Shown: positions 5,733 to 13,539, counted from the stretch's first letter. The stretch: DNA of 13,862 bases from JBBSDV01 sp038240335 (GCA_038240335.1 JBBSDV010000080.1:1-13862); one strand, 5' to 3'. Notes: a model not told the origin generated them from the letters alone. Numbers and translations are program-made.

Positions 5733-8318
5733 GTGAACGAGGACATATCGAAAAAAATGCCCGCAGATAATCGCGCGCTTGCATGGCTGAATGCAGCGGG
5801 CCCCGAACGTACTTGTAACGCGGTGTGTGCGCCGACGGAAGTTCGTCTCGCAGGGGAGCGTTCGACCTCGATCGAGAGGCTGGCCATCGATACGCCGGAA
5901 ACTCGCCTCCAATCATTCGATGCGGTGCCGGTGCCGGTGTTCGCTTGCGCGAACGACGGAGCGCTTTTGTATTGCAACCGGCGGCTTGCCGAATACGTCG
6001 GCTCCGACTCGGCGATCAAGGATGGCTGGCTGTCGCTTGTTCATCCCGACGACCGCGACGACTGTCGGCGGGCGTGCCAACAGCTCCAGGACGCCGGCGG
6101 AGCCCTCGAGATCGATTGCCGGCTTCGCCGCGGCGACGGCACCTACCTTTGGCACTCATTGCGATTCGCGCGTAGCGATGAGGCCGGCGCAACGGCGGGT
6201 TGGCTGGCCGTGGCGACGGACATCGACCAGCGGAAGCAACTCGAGACGAAGCTCGATGACGCGGACGCCGAGGCTGTGCGCCTGCGGGCGGCGCTCGACC
6301 ACCAGGCGAGCGAGACGCTGGCGATCCTCGACGTCATCCCTCTCGCGATAGGGATCGCTGAGGATGTGGACTGCGACGTCATCCGGGTGAACGCGGCCTT
6401 CGCCGACGTGCTCGGCACGCAGCCGAATGTGAATGTATCGAAGTCCGCCGCCGGCGCCGCGGGACTGTCATTCCGGATATTGAAGGACGGCATCGAGATG
6501 CCGGCGCAGGCACTGCCGATGCAAGTTGCCGCGCGTACCGGGACATCGCTGGAAGCGATCGAGCTCGACATCGTGCGAGGAGATGGCACTTCGACGACGG
6601 TCCTCGCCTATGCCGCGCCGCTCTTTGACAGCGAGCGCAACGTTTCTGGCAGCATCGCGGCGTTCGTCGACGTCACGCAGCAGCGACGGGCGCAACGGAA
6701 GCTGGCACAGAGCGAAGAGATGTACCGCTCGCTCGCCGAGGCGTTGCCGGCGATGGTTCTGCTCACCTCAACGGACGGCGAGGTTCAGTACGCGAACCGC
6801 CGTCTGCTGGACTACAGCGGCCGTTCGATTGACGAGTTGAAGACCGACTGGGGCGATTTGATCCATCCGGTCGATCGGGAACGTGGCAGCGCGGCGTTCA
6901 GCGAGAGCGTCGGTTTAGGCAAGCCGTTTGTGAGTGAGTATCGAGTCCGGCGGCGCGACGGCATGTATCGCTGGCATCTCGGGAACACGGTGCCGCTCCG
7001 GGGCGCGGATGGCGCCGTCTTCGGTTGGCTCGGTGCGACGATCGACATCGAAGACCGCAAGCGCGGCGAAATGCGGGAGCGCTTTATCGGCGAGGCGAGC
7101 AATGCGCTCGCGTCGTCTCTCGACTACAGGCTCACGCTCGCTCGCGCCGTGGAACTCGCGGTGCCCTTGGTGGCCGACGTGTGCGCGATCGACCTGTTTG
7201 GGCCGGACGGCGCGCTGCACCGGCTTGCCCACGCGGAAGTGGTGGGCTCCGGAGGCTTGCGGGCGATCCGCATGCGCGACTGGCGTGTCGCTCCCGACAG
7301 CGAGACGACGGTCGGCCGCGCGGTCAGCGATGGCACGCCGGTGCTCCTCACCGACATCAACGACGAGTGGCTGCGCGGCGCTACTCGCTCCGCCGAGCAA
7401 TACGAAGCCGCGCGCTCGATCGGCTTGCGGTCGGCCGTGATCGTCCCGATGCGCGTGCGCGATCGGCTGTTCGGCGTCATCAGCCTGCTCTCGGGTGCAT
7501 CAGGCCGCTGCTACGAAATCCAAGACCGCCAGATGGCCGAGGATCTTGCGCGCCGCGCGTCTGTTGCAATCGAAAATTCGGAGCTGTTCAGCGAGGCGCA
7601 GCGCACGGCCGCGGACCTGCACCGCGCAAACGATGCGAAGGACGAATTCCTCGGTCTCGTATCGCACGAGTTGCGGACGCCGATCACGACGATCTTCGGA
7701 AACGCGTATGTGCTGCGCAAGAACGCCGGCCGTCTCCGAGAGGAAGATCAGAACGCCGCGATCGCCGACATTGAGGCGGAAGCTCAGCGGCTGCAGGGCA
7801 TCATCGACAACATGTTCGTGCTCGCCCGGATCGAGGCCGGCGGCGAGATCGCGACGGAGCCGATTCTTGTGCGGCACGTGATCGACAGCGCCGTTTCCGC
7901 GCACCGCATTCGCTTCCCCGGGCGGAAGATCGTGTCACGCGTGCCGGATACACTCGAACCGGCGATGGCCGAGCAAGTCTATGTCGATCAGGTGGTGCGC
8001 AACCTGCTGAACAACGCCGAGAAGTACAGCCCCCCCGAATCGGCTGTCGAGATCGAGGCGACGATGGAAGGCGACGACATCGCGGTCCGCGTCCTCGATC
8101 GGGGCAGTGGCATCGACATGTCCGAGGCGGAGCAGATCTTCACCGCGTTCTACCGATCGTCGCGAACGGCGCTCCATGCGTCGGGCACGGGGATCGGACT
8201 CGCAGTGTGTAAGCGGCTGGTAGAAGCGCAGGCAGGACGGATCTGGGCCCGTTCGCGAGAGGGCGGCGGTGCCGAATTTGGCTTCACACTGCCGATCGAT
8301 AAGGAGATGGTGATATGA
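5733..8318 (+). CDS. Soluble sensor histidine kinase, PAS-PAS-PAS-GAF-HisKA-HATPase
   Basis: This 861-residue kinase has no membrane segment, so it senses a cytoplasmic cue. Three PAS-like domains lie at about 56-170, 193-320 and 326-445; the first and third have the typical NRRL and HPxDR features and the middle one is divergent. A GAF domain (about 455-620) follows, then a short coiled linker. The HisKA helix carries H645 in SHELRTP, and the ATPase domain has N box NLLNNAEKYS (757-766), DRGSGID (789-795), FYRS (806-809) and GTGIGL (818-823). All residues needed for autophosphorylation are present. GTG at 5733 is the only start that follows the in-frame TAG at 5678 and includes the full N-terminus; ATG at 5757 is possible, and neither has a strong ribosome site. 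The last codon overlaps the regulator gene start (ATGA), so kinase and regulator are a cognate pair. The signal is unknown. Confidence 0.93.
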   Translation: MNEDISKKMPADNRALAWLNAAGPERTCNAVCAPTEVRLAGERSTSIERLAIDTPETRLQSFDAVPVPVFACANDGALLYCNRRLAEYVGSDSAIKDGWLSLVHPDDRDDCRRACQQLQDAGGALEIDCRLRRGDGTYLWHSLRFARSDEAGATAGWLAVATDIDQRKQLETKLDDADAEAVRLRAALDHQASETLAILDVIPLAIGIAEDVDCDVIRVNAAFADVLGTQPNVNVSKSAAGAAGLSFRILKDGIEMPAQALPMQVAARTGTSLEAIELDIVRGDGTSTTVLAYAAPLFDSERNVSGSIAAFVDVTQQRRAQRKLAQSEEMYRSLAEALPAMVLLTSTDGEVQYANRRLLDYSGRSIDELKTDWGDLIHPVDRERGSAAFSESVGLGKPFVSEYRVRRRDGMYRWHLGNTVPLRGADGAVFGWLGATIDIEDRKRGEMRERFIGEASNALASSLDYRLTLARAVELAVPLVADVCAIDLFGPDGALHRLAHAEVVGSGGLRAIRMRDWRVAPDSETTVGRAVSDGTPVLLTDINDEWLRGATRSAEQYEAARSIGLRSAVIVPMRVRDRLFGVISLLSGASGRCYEIQDRQMAEDLARRASVAIENSELFSEAQRTAADLHRANDAKDEFLGLVSHELRTPITTIFGNAYVLRKNAGRLREEDQNAAIADIEAEAQRLQGIIDNMFVLARIEAGGEIATEPILVRHVIDSAVSAHRIRFPGRKIVSRVPDTLEPAMAEQVYVDQVVRNLLNNAEKYSPPESAVEIEATMEGDDIAVRVLDRGSGIDMSEAEQIFTAFYRSSRTALHASGTGIGLAVCKRLVEAQAGRIWARSREGGGAEFGFTLPIDKEMVI
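8301..8306 (+). promoter_or_regulatory. Strong ribosome binding site inside the kinase gene
   Basis: AAGGAG lies eight bases before the ATG at 8315 and within the last codons of the kinase. It shows that the regulator start is 8315 and that the regulator can be re-initiated efficiently after the kinase stop codon. Confidence 0.8.
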
Positions 8319-9082
8319 GCACGGAACCCCTGGTGATGGCCGTCGACGATGAGGCCGGCATCCTGCGTTTGATCAAGCTCGAACTCTCGACGCAGGGATT
8401 TCGCGTCGTGACGGCGAACAGCGGCGAAGAGGCGCTACGGACGGCCGAGGAGCAGCGCCCTGATATCGCGCTGCTCGACATCGTCATGCCGGAGATGACC
8501 GGACTGGAGGTGATGCGCCGCCTGCGGGAGCGCTCGACCATTCCGGTGATCTTGTTGACGGCGAAGGGCAGCGAGGGCGACAAGGTGCGCGGCCTCGAGC
8601 TTGGCGCCGACGACTATCTCGCCAAGCCCTTCAGCCCGGACGAGCTGAGCGCGCGCGTGCGCGCCGTGCTGCGCCGCACCGTCGGCTCGTCGAGCACCGA
8701 GAACGTCGTTCACATCTCGAACATCGAGGTCGATCTGAACCGGCGCTTGGTGAAGCGCGACGGCAAGATCGTGACGCTGACGCGCACCGAGTGGATGCTG
8801 CTCCAGCACCTCGCGGCGAACGCCGGCAAGATCATGCTCAACGCTGAGCTCCTCAGCAAGGTCTGGGGGCCGGAGTATCGCGACGACCTGCAGTACCTGC
8901 GCGTGTGGGTATCGCGCCTGCGCCGCAAGCTCGAGGAGGACCCCTCGAAGCCGAAGCTGATCAAGACGTTCCAGGGCATCGGCTACATGCTGGCGGCGAC
9001 GCCGGAAGCCGAGACCGACGCCGCCGAGGCACCTGTCGCGGACGACATCGCGGAAGAGAACGCCGGCGAGGCCACCGCCTGA
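8315..9082 (+). CDS. OmpR/PhoB-family response regulator with KdpE-like output domain
   Basis: This 255-residue transcription factor is activated by phosphorylation from the kinase upstream. The receiver (about 5-120) has D11/D12, phospho-acceptor D55 (LLDIVMPEMTG), T82 and K104 (AKPF). The winged-helix DNA-binding domain (about 127-228) contains LTRTEWMLLQHLAANAGK and, further on, KVWGPEYRDDLQYLRVWV and the wing motif GIGYML. The output half resembles KdpE, yet the kinase is not of the KdpD type and no kdp transport genes are present, so I do not name it kdpE. Residues 229-255 are an acidic Ala/Glu/Asp tail with nine acidic residues, which is unusual after an OmpR wing. The gene overlaps the kinase by four bases and is followed by a terminator. 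Targets are unknown; self-regulation is possible. Confidence 0.95.
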   Translation: MSTEPLVMAVDDEAGILRLIKLELSTQGFRVVTANSGEEALRTAEEQRPDIALLDIVMPEMTGLEVMRRLRERSTIPVILLTAKGSEGDKVRGLELGADDYLAKPFSPDELSARVRAVLRRTVGSSSTENVVHISNIEVDLNRRLVKRDGKIVTLTRTEWMLLQHLAANAGKIMLNAELLSKVWGPEYRDDLQYLRVWVSRLRRKLEEDPSKPKLIKTFQGIGYMLAATPEAETDAAEAPVADDIAEENAGEATA

Positions 9083-9143
9083 AGTCCGGCCGGCGATCGG
9101 GTGCCCAGGGGCGCAGTCAGAGGGCGCGAAGAAGCAGACGCAA

Positions 9144-9173
9144 AGACAGGACCTCATCACTGGGGTCCTGTCT
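9144..9173 (+). terminator. Hairpin terminator of the kinase/regulator operon
   Basis: AGACAGGACC and GGTCCTGTCT form a 10-bp perfect stem around a 10-base loop, followed by CTCTTCTC. It begins 61 bases after the regulator stop codon. It also lies 24 bases beyond the end of the converging zinc-ribbon gene and may stop both transcripts. Confidence 0.75.
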
Positions 9174-9197
9174 CTTCTCAGTCCGCGCGCGGGGGAG

Positions 9198-9413
9198 TTA
9201 CCGGCGCAGCGGCGCTGCCATCTCTCCACTGACGTTGTAGATCAGCAGGTCGGCCGATCCGCAGCGGCACTGTGTCTTGAAGACCGCATCGAGTGCGACG
9301 ATCCGGGAATAGTGGCCCTTGCAGCCTCGGCAGTAGTATTCGACATCGGCGGCCTGCGTCGGGCCGACTCGGGGACTGCGGGCGAGCTTTTGCATGGTTG
9401 CGGCTTGGTTCAT
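9198..9413 (-). CDS. Small zinc-ribbon-like protein (CxxC...CxC), function unknown
   Basis: This 71-residue protein has four cysteines placed as C28-x2-C31 and C49-x-C51 (CRGC and CRCG), the spacing of a small zinc ribbon or knuckle. The rest is short and mixed, with an N-terminus rich in Ala and Gln and a C-terminal GEMAAPLRR. The ATG at 9413 has AGAGG seven bases upstream, which supports real translation despite the small size. Zinc binding is inferred from the cysteines; a DNA, RNA or protein partner cannot be chosen. It is divergent from the carboxyltransferase gene at 9653, and the 239-base spacer carries a small palindrome (9530-9542). I do not recognise a named family. Confidence 0.7.
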   Translation of the reverse strand: MNQAATMQKLARSPRVGPTQAADVEYYCRGCKGHYSRIVALDAVFKTQCRCGSADLLIYNVSGEMAAPLRR

Positions 9414-9529
9414 CGGTAGGCCTCTTTCTCACTGGAAGATGAAGCCATCCTAGGCCAGCCGACAGCGAGTTCGGCTTGCAGCTAGACGCAAGCGTGTATC
9501 GAACCACTAACAGGCCCGCACACGACCGG

Positions 9530-9542
9530 AACATGGCATGTT
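9530..9542. repeat. Inverted repeat AACATG-G-CATGTT in divergent spacer
   Basis: A perfect 6-base inverted repeat with one central base lies between the zinc-ribbon gene and the carboxylase gene, about 110 bases before the carboxylase ATG. It has the shape of a small operator. A second IR, GCTTGC/GCAAGC (9474-9479 and 9488-9493), lies closer to the zinc-ribbon gene. Both could be chance. Confidence 0.3.
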
Positions 9543-9639
9543 GGCGGCATCGTCGGCCGCTGCCAGCGCACGTTTCCGCAAGATAATCGAACTGAAGGTT
9601 CTCGTCGCCCGCGAGGCTGCGCGTATCGAGGGGCTTTGC

Positions 9640-9645
9640 TACCAT
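9640..9645 (+). promoter_or_regulatory. Extended -10 box; carboxylase mRNA likely leaderless
   Basis: TGC followed by TACCAT (extended -10 form) ends seven bases before the ATG at 9653, and no Shine-Dalgarno sequence is present. Transcription would begin at or within a base or so of the start codon. The UbiA gene shows the same seven-base spacing from TATCAT. Confidence 0.5.
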
Positions 9646-9652
9646 CCTCTCG

Positions 9653-11203
9653 ATGTCAAACGAAGAACGCCTAGCCAAGCTATTGCAGATGAAGGATCAG
9701 GCTCGCCTGGGCGGCGGCCTGAAGCGCATCGAAGCGCAGCACGAGCGCGGTAAGCTCACCGCCCGCGAGCGCATCGATATTCTCCTCGACCCCGGCACCT
9801 TCGAGGAGCTCGACCAGCTAATGGTGCATCGCGCCACCGAGTTCGGCCTCGACACGCAGCACTATCTCGGCGATGCCGTCGTTACTGGCTACGGCAAGAT
9901 CGACGGCCGGGGCGTCTTCGTGTTCTCGCAGGACTTTACGGTGTTCGGCGGTTCGCTCTCGGAGGCGATGGGCGAGAAGATGTCGAAGGTGATGGACCTC
10001 GCGCTCAAGACCGGCGCGCCGGTGATCGGCATCAATGATTCCGGCGGCGCGCGCATCCAGGAGGGCGTCGCCAGCCTCGGCGGCTACGGCGATATCTTCC
10101 TGCGGAACGTCCTCGCGTCGGGCGTCATCCCGCAGATCTCGGTGATCATGGGACCCTGCGCCGGCGGCGCGGTGTACTCGCCCGCGCTGACCGACTTCAT
10201 CTTCATGACGCAGGGCACGTCGCAGATGTTCATCACCGGGCCGGACGTGATCAAGGCCGTGACGGGCGAAGAGGTGACGCAGGAAGAGCTCGGCGGCGCC
10301 GTCGCTCATGCCTCGCGGAGCGGCGTCGCCCACTTCGCGATCGAGAACGAGGAGGACACGCTGCTCGAAGTGCGGCGGCTGCTCTCGTTCCTGCCACTGA
10401 ACAACATGGAGGCGCCCCCGCTCGTCGAGACGGGCGATGGCGGCGCGCGCCGCTCCGACGACCTCGTCGACATCGTGCCCGACGACGCGACGAAGAGCTA
10501 CGACGTGCGCGAGGTGATCCACCGCGTCGTCGATGCCGGCGATTTCATGGAGGTGCACGCCGAGTACGCCCAGAACATTGTCATCGGCATGGCGCGCCTG
10601 GCTGGCCGCAGCGTCGGCATCGTGGCAAACCAGCCGCTGTATCTGGCCGGCGTGCTGGACATCGACTCGTCGCGCAAGGCGGCGCGTTTCGTCCGCTTTT
10701 GCGACGCCTTCAACATCCCGATCCTCACGCTCGTCGACGTGCCGGGCTTTCTTCCCGGTGTCGCGCAGGAGTACGGCGGCATCATCATTCACGGCGCAAA
10801 GCTGGTGTATGCGTACGCCGAGGCGACGGTGCCGAAGGTCACGGTCATTCTCCGCAAGTCGTACGGCGGCGCCTACGACGCGATGGGCTCGAAGCACCTG
10901 CGCGCCGATATGAACTTCTCGTGGCCGCAGGGCGAGATCGCCGTCGTCGGGCCCGAGCCGGCGGTGAACATTCTGTATCGCGCGCGCCTGCTCGCCTCCG
11001 AGGATCCGGTCGCGGAACGCGCGCAGCTGACAGCCGAGTACGCCGAGCGGTTCGCGAATCCATACGTTGCCGCCGCGCGCGGCTACGTCGACGACGTCAT
11101 CGACCCCCGTGACACGCGCACGAAGGTGATCCACGCGTTCGAGATGCTGCGCTCGAAGACCGAGAGCACGCCCGCCAAGAAGCACAGCAACCTGCCGCTC
11201 TAA
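9653..11203 (+). CDS. Acyl-CoA (propionyl-CoA type) carboxylase, carboxyltransferase beta subunit
   Basis: The protein transfers carboxyl from carboxybiotin to an acyl-CoA; its family works with a biotin carboxylase/BCCP alpha subunit in propionyl-CoA, methylmalonyl-CoA or acetyl-CoA carboxylation. The 516-residue length is normal for PccB/MmdA-type subunits. The first half has DSGGARIQEGV (129-139) and GPCAGGAVYSPALTD (167-181), which build the carboxybiotin pocket. The second half has VDVPGFLPG (361-369), a GGIIIHGAKLVYA run and SYGGAYDAMGSKH (403-415), which build the acyl-CoA pocket. D409 in GGAYD is the residue that in characterised Streptomyces/Mycobacterium enzymes goes with propionyl-CoA preference. 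No alpha subunit or biotin ligase is in the window. The ATG at 9653 has no ribosome site but a -10 box directly upstream, so the mRNA is probably leaderless. The family call is certain; the substrate is likely but not proved. Confidence 0.96.
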   Translation: MSNEERLAKLLQMKDQARLGGGLKRIEAQHERGKLTARERIDILLDPGTFEELDQLMVHRATEFGLDTQHYLGDAVVTGYGKIDGRGVFVFSQDFTVFGGSLSEAMGEKMSKVMDLALKTGAPVIGINDSGGARIQEGVASLGGYGDIFLRNVLASGVIPQISVIMGPCAGGAVYSPALTDFIFMTQGTSQMFITGPDVIKAVTGEEVTQEELGGAVAHASRSGVAHFAIENEEDTLLEVRRLLSFLPLNNMEAPPLVETGDGGARRSDDLVDIVPDDATKSYDVREVIHRVVDAGDFMEVHAEYAQNIVIGMARLAGRSVGIVANQPLYLAGVLDIDSSRKAARFVRFCDAFNIPILTLVDVPGFLPGVAQEYGGIIIHGAKLVYAYAEATVPKVTVILRKSYGGAYDAMGSKHLRADMNFSWPQGEIAVVGPEPAVNILYRARLLASEDPVAERAQLTAEYAERFANPYVAAARGYVDDVIDPRDTRTKVIHAFEMLRSKTESTPAKKHSNLPL

Positions 11204-11317
11204 GGCGGTCGGTGTTCGCCGCGAAATTCGATGAGGCCGATAGCGGTTCGTAGCGTGTAGGACCGCCGGCAACATGCGGTAGGTCTCCCGTTCTTACGCA
11301 TTCCCCCGAAAGATTCG

Positions 11318-11857
11318 ATGACGCGCAATCCCGGCTCGACGGTAAACACGCATTCCCGGACAGTGATCGATCGCGATGGTATCGAGCGCGGAGTCGACGC
11401 GCTCGAGGTTACCGACGCCGGGTTGTATTACGCACGCCCGGTCGACTTCGAGCATTTCGACTACCAGGAGCGATGGATATTGCCCGCGCTCGGCTGGGTC
11501 GTTAATCGATTTGCCTTTCGGCCGCAGAGTCCCGCCGCATGCGACTGGTACATCGAGACCGAGTTGATTCAGGTCGATGACGCGATTTGGCGGGTGGCGG
11601 ACGGGTATCTTGACGTGTACGTCTACGAGGGCGAGCACTATCACCTCGAGGACGCGGGCGAGTTGGCCGACGGCCTTGCCGCCGGCGAGATCGCCGTGGC
11701 CGACGCGACCTCGGCACTGCGGGCGCTCGACCGACTGTGCGAGGCGCTGCGCACAAATGATTGCTCCGGGCACGCTCTGTTGGCGACATTCGCCGGGAGC
11801 CTGCCGCGATCCCGCATCCTGCATCAAGGGAACATCTTCACGCTGAACGTTTCTTAG
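11318..11857 (+). CDS. DUF402 (FomD/YgaC-like) domain protein
   Basis: This 179-residue protein has the DUF402 core: WVVNRFAFRP and CDWYIETELIQV, followed by DGYLDVYVYEGEHYHLED (95-112) with GELADGLAAGEI. The conserved acids D95, D99, D112 and E115 sit where the family coordinates a metal and acts on nucleotide phosphates. In characterised relatives the activity is nucleoside tri-/diphosphate or nucleotidyl-ester hydrolysis. Residues 125-179 include an Ala/Leu/Arg helix that is the usual family C-terminus. The ATG at 11318 has only a weak AAAG upstream and no clear promoter box was found. The gap of 114 bases after the carboxylase gene leaves open whether it is cotranscribed. The family is fairly sure; the substrate is not. 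Confidence 0.82.
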   Translation: MTRNPGSTVNTHSRTVIDRDGIERGVDALEVTDAGLYYARPVDFEHFDYQERWILPALGWVVNRFAFRPQSPAACDWYIETELIQVDDAIWRVADGYLDVYVYEGEHYHLEDAGELADGLAAGEIAVADATSALRALDRLCEALRTNDCSGHALLATFAGSLPRSRILHQGNIFTLNVS

Positions 11858-11983
11858 CATACGTCGGCACAGCGTCCTCCACGCGGCACTCGCGGCTCGG
11901 ACGCAACTCAAACTTCAGCCGTGCGTGACTCCGACATCCGAGGTCCAGTGGTTGACCTCCGACTTCCAATCGCCCATCCGCGC

Positions 11984-11989
11984 TATCAT
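11984..11989 (+). promoter_or_regulatory. -10 box; UbiA mRNA likely leaderless
   Basis: TATCAT (five of six matches to TATAAT) ends seven bases before the ATG at 11997. This matches exactly the spacing of TACCAT and ATG at the carboxylase gene. TTGACC occurs at 11952-11957 but is 26 bases upstream, too far for a standard -35. No ribosome binding site precedes 11997. Confidence 0.5.
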
Positions 11990-11996
11990 GCCCGCG

Positions 11997-12977
11997 ATGG
12001 CGAATAAACCGGCCGCCATGGCCTCTTCCGACTCCCCGTCAGCACGCATTGCGGAGGCCCGCCGCGACGGCGCGGTCCCCCAGCTTCGCTACCTGCTGCG
12101 GGCGATGCGGCCGCGGCAGTGGACGAAGAACGGCATCGTCTTCCTCGCCCTCATCTTCTCCGTCGGCCAGGAGTATCACCTCACCGACCCCTCGACGTGG
12201 GTGCCGAAGACGCTCGAGGCGCTCGTCGCCTTCGCCTGCTTCGCCCTCGTATCCAGCGCGGACTACCTGATCAACGACATCCGCGACATCGAGAGCGATC
12301 GGGCCCATCCTCGCAAGCGGCGCCGCGTCATTGCGGCGGGCTTGCTACCGGTGCGGACGGCATGGACGTGGGCGATCATTCTCGGCGTCATCGGCAACGC
12401 CGGCGCCTTCGCCCTAAACTGGCGCGTTGGCCTCGTCATCTTCACCTACACCGTGCTGATGATCGCCTACTCATACCGGCTCAAGCACGTCGTCCTGCTC
12501 GACCTGATGGTGATTGCCGCCGGCTTTGTGCTGCGGGCGATGGCCGGTGCGTTGGCGATCGATGTGCCGATCTCACCATGGCTGTACGTCGTGACAGCGC
12601 TCGGCGCGCTCTTTCTCGGCATCAACAAGCGGCGGGCGGAGCTGGAGCTTCTGCAGGACGGCGCGGGCAGCCACCGCAAGATCCTCGACGAGTACTCGAC
12701 CGACCTGCTCGACCAGATGGGATCGACGGTGACGGCGGCGGTGCTGATGGCGTACGGACTCTACACCTTCACGGCCGAGGGTTTGCCCAAAGACCACTCG
12801 ATGATGCTGACGATCCCGTTCGTGCTCTACGGCATCTTCCGCTACCTGTACCTCGTCCACACGAAGAAGGAGGGCGGCAGCCCGGAAGAGGTGCTCCTTC
12901 GCGACATCCCGATCATGCTGACGCTGATCGGCTGGGTGATCACGGCCGCCGTCGTGCTGCTCGTCGCCCGCGGATAG
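11997..12977 (+). CDS. UbiA-family prenyltransferase, decaprenyl-phosphate phosphoribosyltransferase-like
   Basis: This integral membrane enzyme of 326 residues contains many helices. Motifs in order are RAMRPRQWTKN (36-46), the Mg-binding NDIRDIESDRAHPRKRRR (93-110), YSYRLKHVVLLDL (158-170), KRRAELELL (211-219) and LLRDIP (300-305). The set fits the branch that moves phosphoribose from PRPP to polyprenyl phosphate, the first step to lipid-linked arabinose in mycobacteria. The basic HPRKRRR run after the Asp motif is typical. No DprE1/DprE2, arabinosyltransferase or galactan gene is nearby, so its use here is open. The ATG at 11997 was chosen because a -10 box lies seven bases upstream; ATG at 11988 overlaps that box and GTG at 11925 adds 24 unlike residues. 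The branch call is strong from motifs but not certain without comparison to other UbiA groups. Confidence 0.87.
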   Translation: MANKPAAMASSDSPSARIAEARRDGAVPQLRYLLRAMRPRQWTKNGIVFLALIFSVGQEYHLTDPSTWVPKTLEALVAFACFALVSSADYLINDIRDIESDRAHPRKRRRVIAAGLLPVRTAWTWAIILGVIGNAGAFALNWRVGLVIFTYTVLMIAYSYRLKHVVLLDLMVIAAGFVLRAMAGALAIDVPISPWLYVVTALGALFLGINKRRAELELLQDGAGSHRKILDEYSTDLLDQMGSTVTAAVLMAYGLYTFTAEGLPKDHSMMLTIPFVLYGIFRYLYLVHTKKEGGSPEEVLLRDIPIMLTLIGWVITAAVVLLVARG

Positions 12978-13180
12978 GCGCGCGTTTGCCGTCCGAGCGG
13001 CACATCAGCTGGAGCGACTGCGAGCGCATGGCGAATCGCCTACAAACGACGACCTACGCCAAGAACCGCAGCCTGATCGGCAGCGAGGCCGGGCGCGCTC
13101 GTCGATGAAGATCTGCTTGCCCGTGCCGTGGCTGACGCATCTTGGGATAACGGAGGCTGCATCGGCCAGCGGCACCGCGG
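12978..13180. other. Spacer after UbiA, no gene seen
   Basis: The open frames here on either strand are short, arginine- and serine-rich, lack ribosome sites and resemble nothing I know. I found no hairpin strong enough to call a terminator for the UbiA gene. Confidence 0.5.
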
Positions 13181-13209
13181 TTGACTCTGCTCCGCTGCGG
13201 ATCGACAAT
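13181..13209 (+). promoter_or_regulatory. Promoter of the small ABM-like gene
   Basis: TTGACT (13181-13186) and GACAAT (13204-13209) are 17 bases apart and match consensus at five and four of six. Transcription would start near 13216, about 48 bases before the ATG at 13264, which has AAGGA nine bases upstream. The gene therefore looks independent of the UbiA gene. Confidence 0.5.
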
Positions 13210-13263
13210 CGTGAAGACTCACTCTGCGACGGGCTTCCGCACTACCAGCAAGGATCGTGAACC

Positions 13264-13539
13264 ATGGCGATTGGCGTGTACTTCTCGAATTTTTCCATGA
13301 CCGCGGACCGATACCGCGAAGTCCTGAAGCAACTCGAAGCGGCGGGCCTCGGCAAGCCCAAGGGTCGCAAATATCACGCCATCTTCGGCGACACCAACGA
13401 CTTGATGGTGTTCGATGTATGGGAGTCGCAGGCCGAGTTCGATGCGTTCGGCGCCGTCCTGATGCCGATCCACGAGAAGGCAGGCGTGGCAGCGACTCAA
13501 CCGGACATCATGCCGATCCACAACATCATCACGCCGTAG
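13264..13539 (+). CDS. Small dimeric alpha/beta-barrel (ABM-like) protein
   Basis: This 91-residue protein has the beta-alpha-beta pattern of the ferredoxin-like fold used by antibiotic-biosynthesis-monooxygenase and related small proteins: a strand at IGVYFSNFS, the helix RYREVLKQLEAAG, a strand HAIFGDTNDLMVFDVWES and the helix EFDAFGAVLMPIHEKAG. DVWES followed by an FDAF helix is common in this group. It ends in PDIMPIHNIITP. Such proteins form dimers; some are heme-degrading or cofactor-free oxygenases and others have no known activity. The two conserved histidines near the end (PIHEKAG and PIHNI) are the only visible candidate reactive groups. The ATG at 13264 has AAGGA nine bases upstream and a promoter at 13181-13209. 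Function is not assigned. Confidence 0.72.
   Translation: MAIGVYFSNFSMTADRYREVLKQLEAAGLGKPKGRKYHAIFGDTNDLMVFDVWESQAEFDAFGAVLMPIHEKAGVAATQPDIMPIHNIITP

Noticed and set aside
9818..11275. 485-codon open frame on the minus strand opposite the carboxylase gene
   Set aside because: It is a shadow of the carboxyltransferase gene in GC-rich DNA. Its protein is His/Arg/Asp/Val-rich with no domain, and the plus-strand product matches a known family along its full length.
12119..13108. 329-codon plus-strand open frame overlapping the UbiA gene
   Set aside because: It is an out-of-frame shadow, Arg/Pro/His-rich, while the other frame encodes a clear UbiA-family enzyme.
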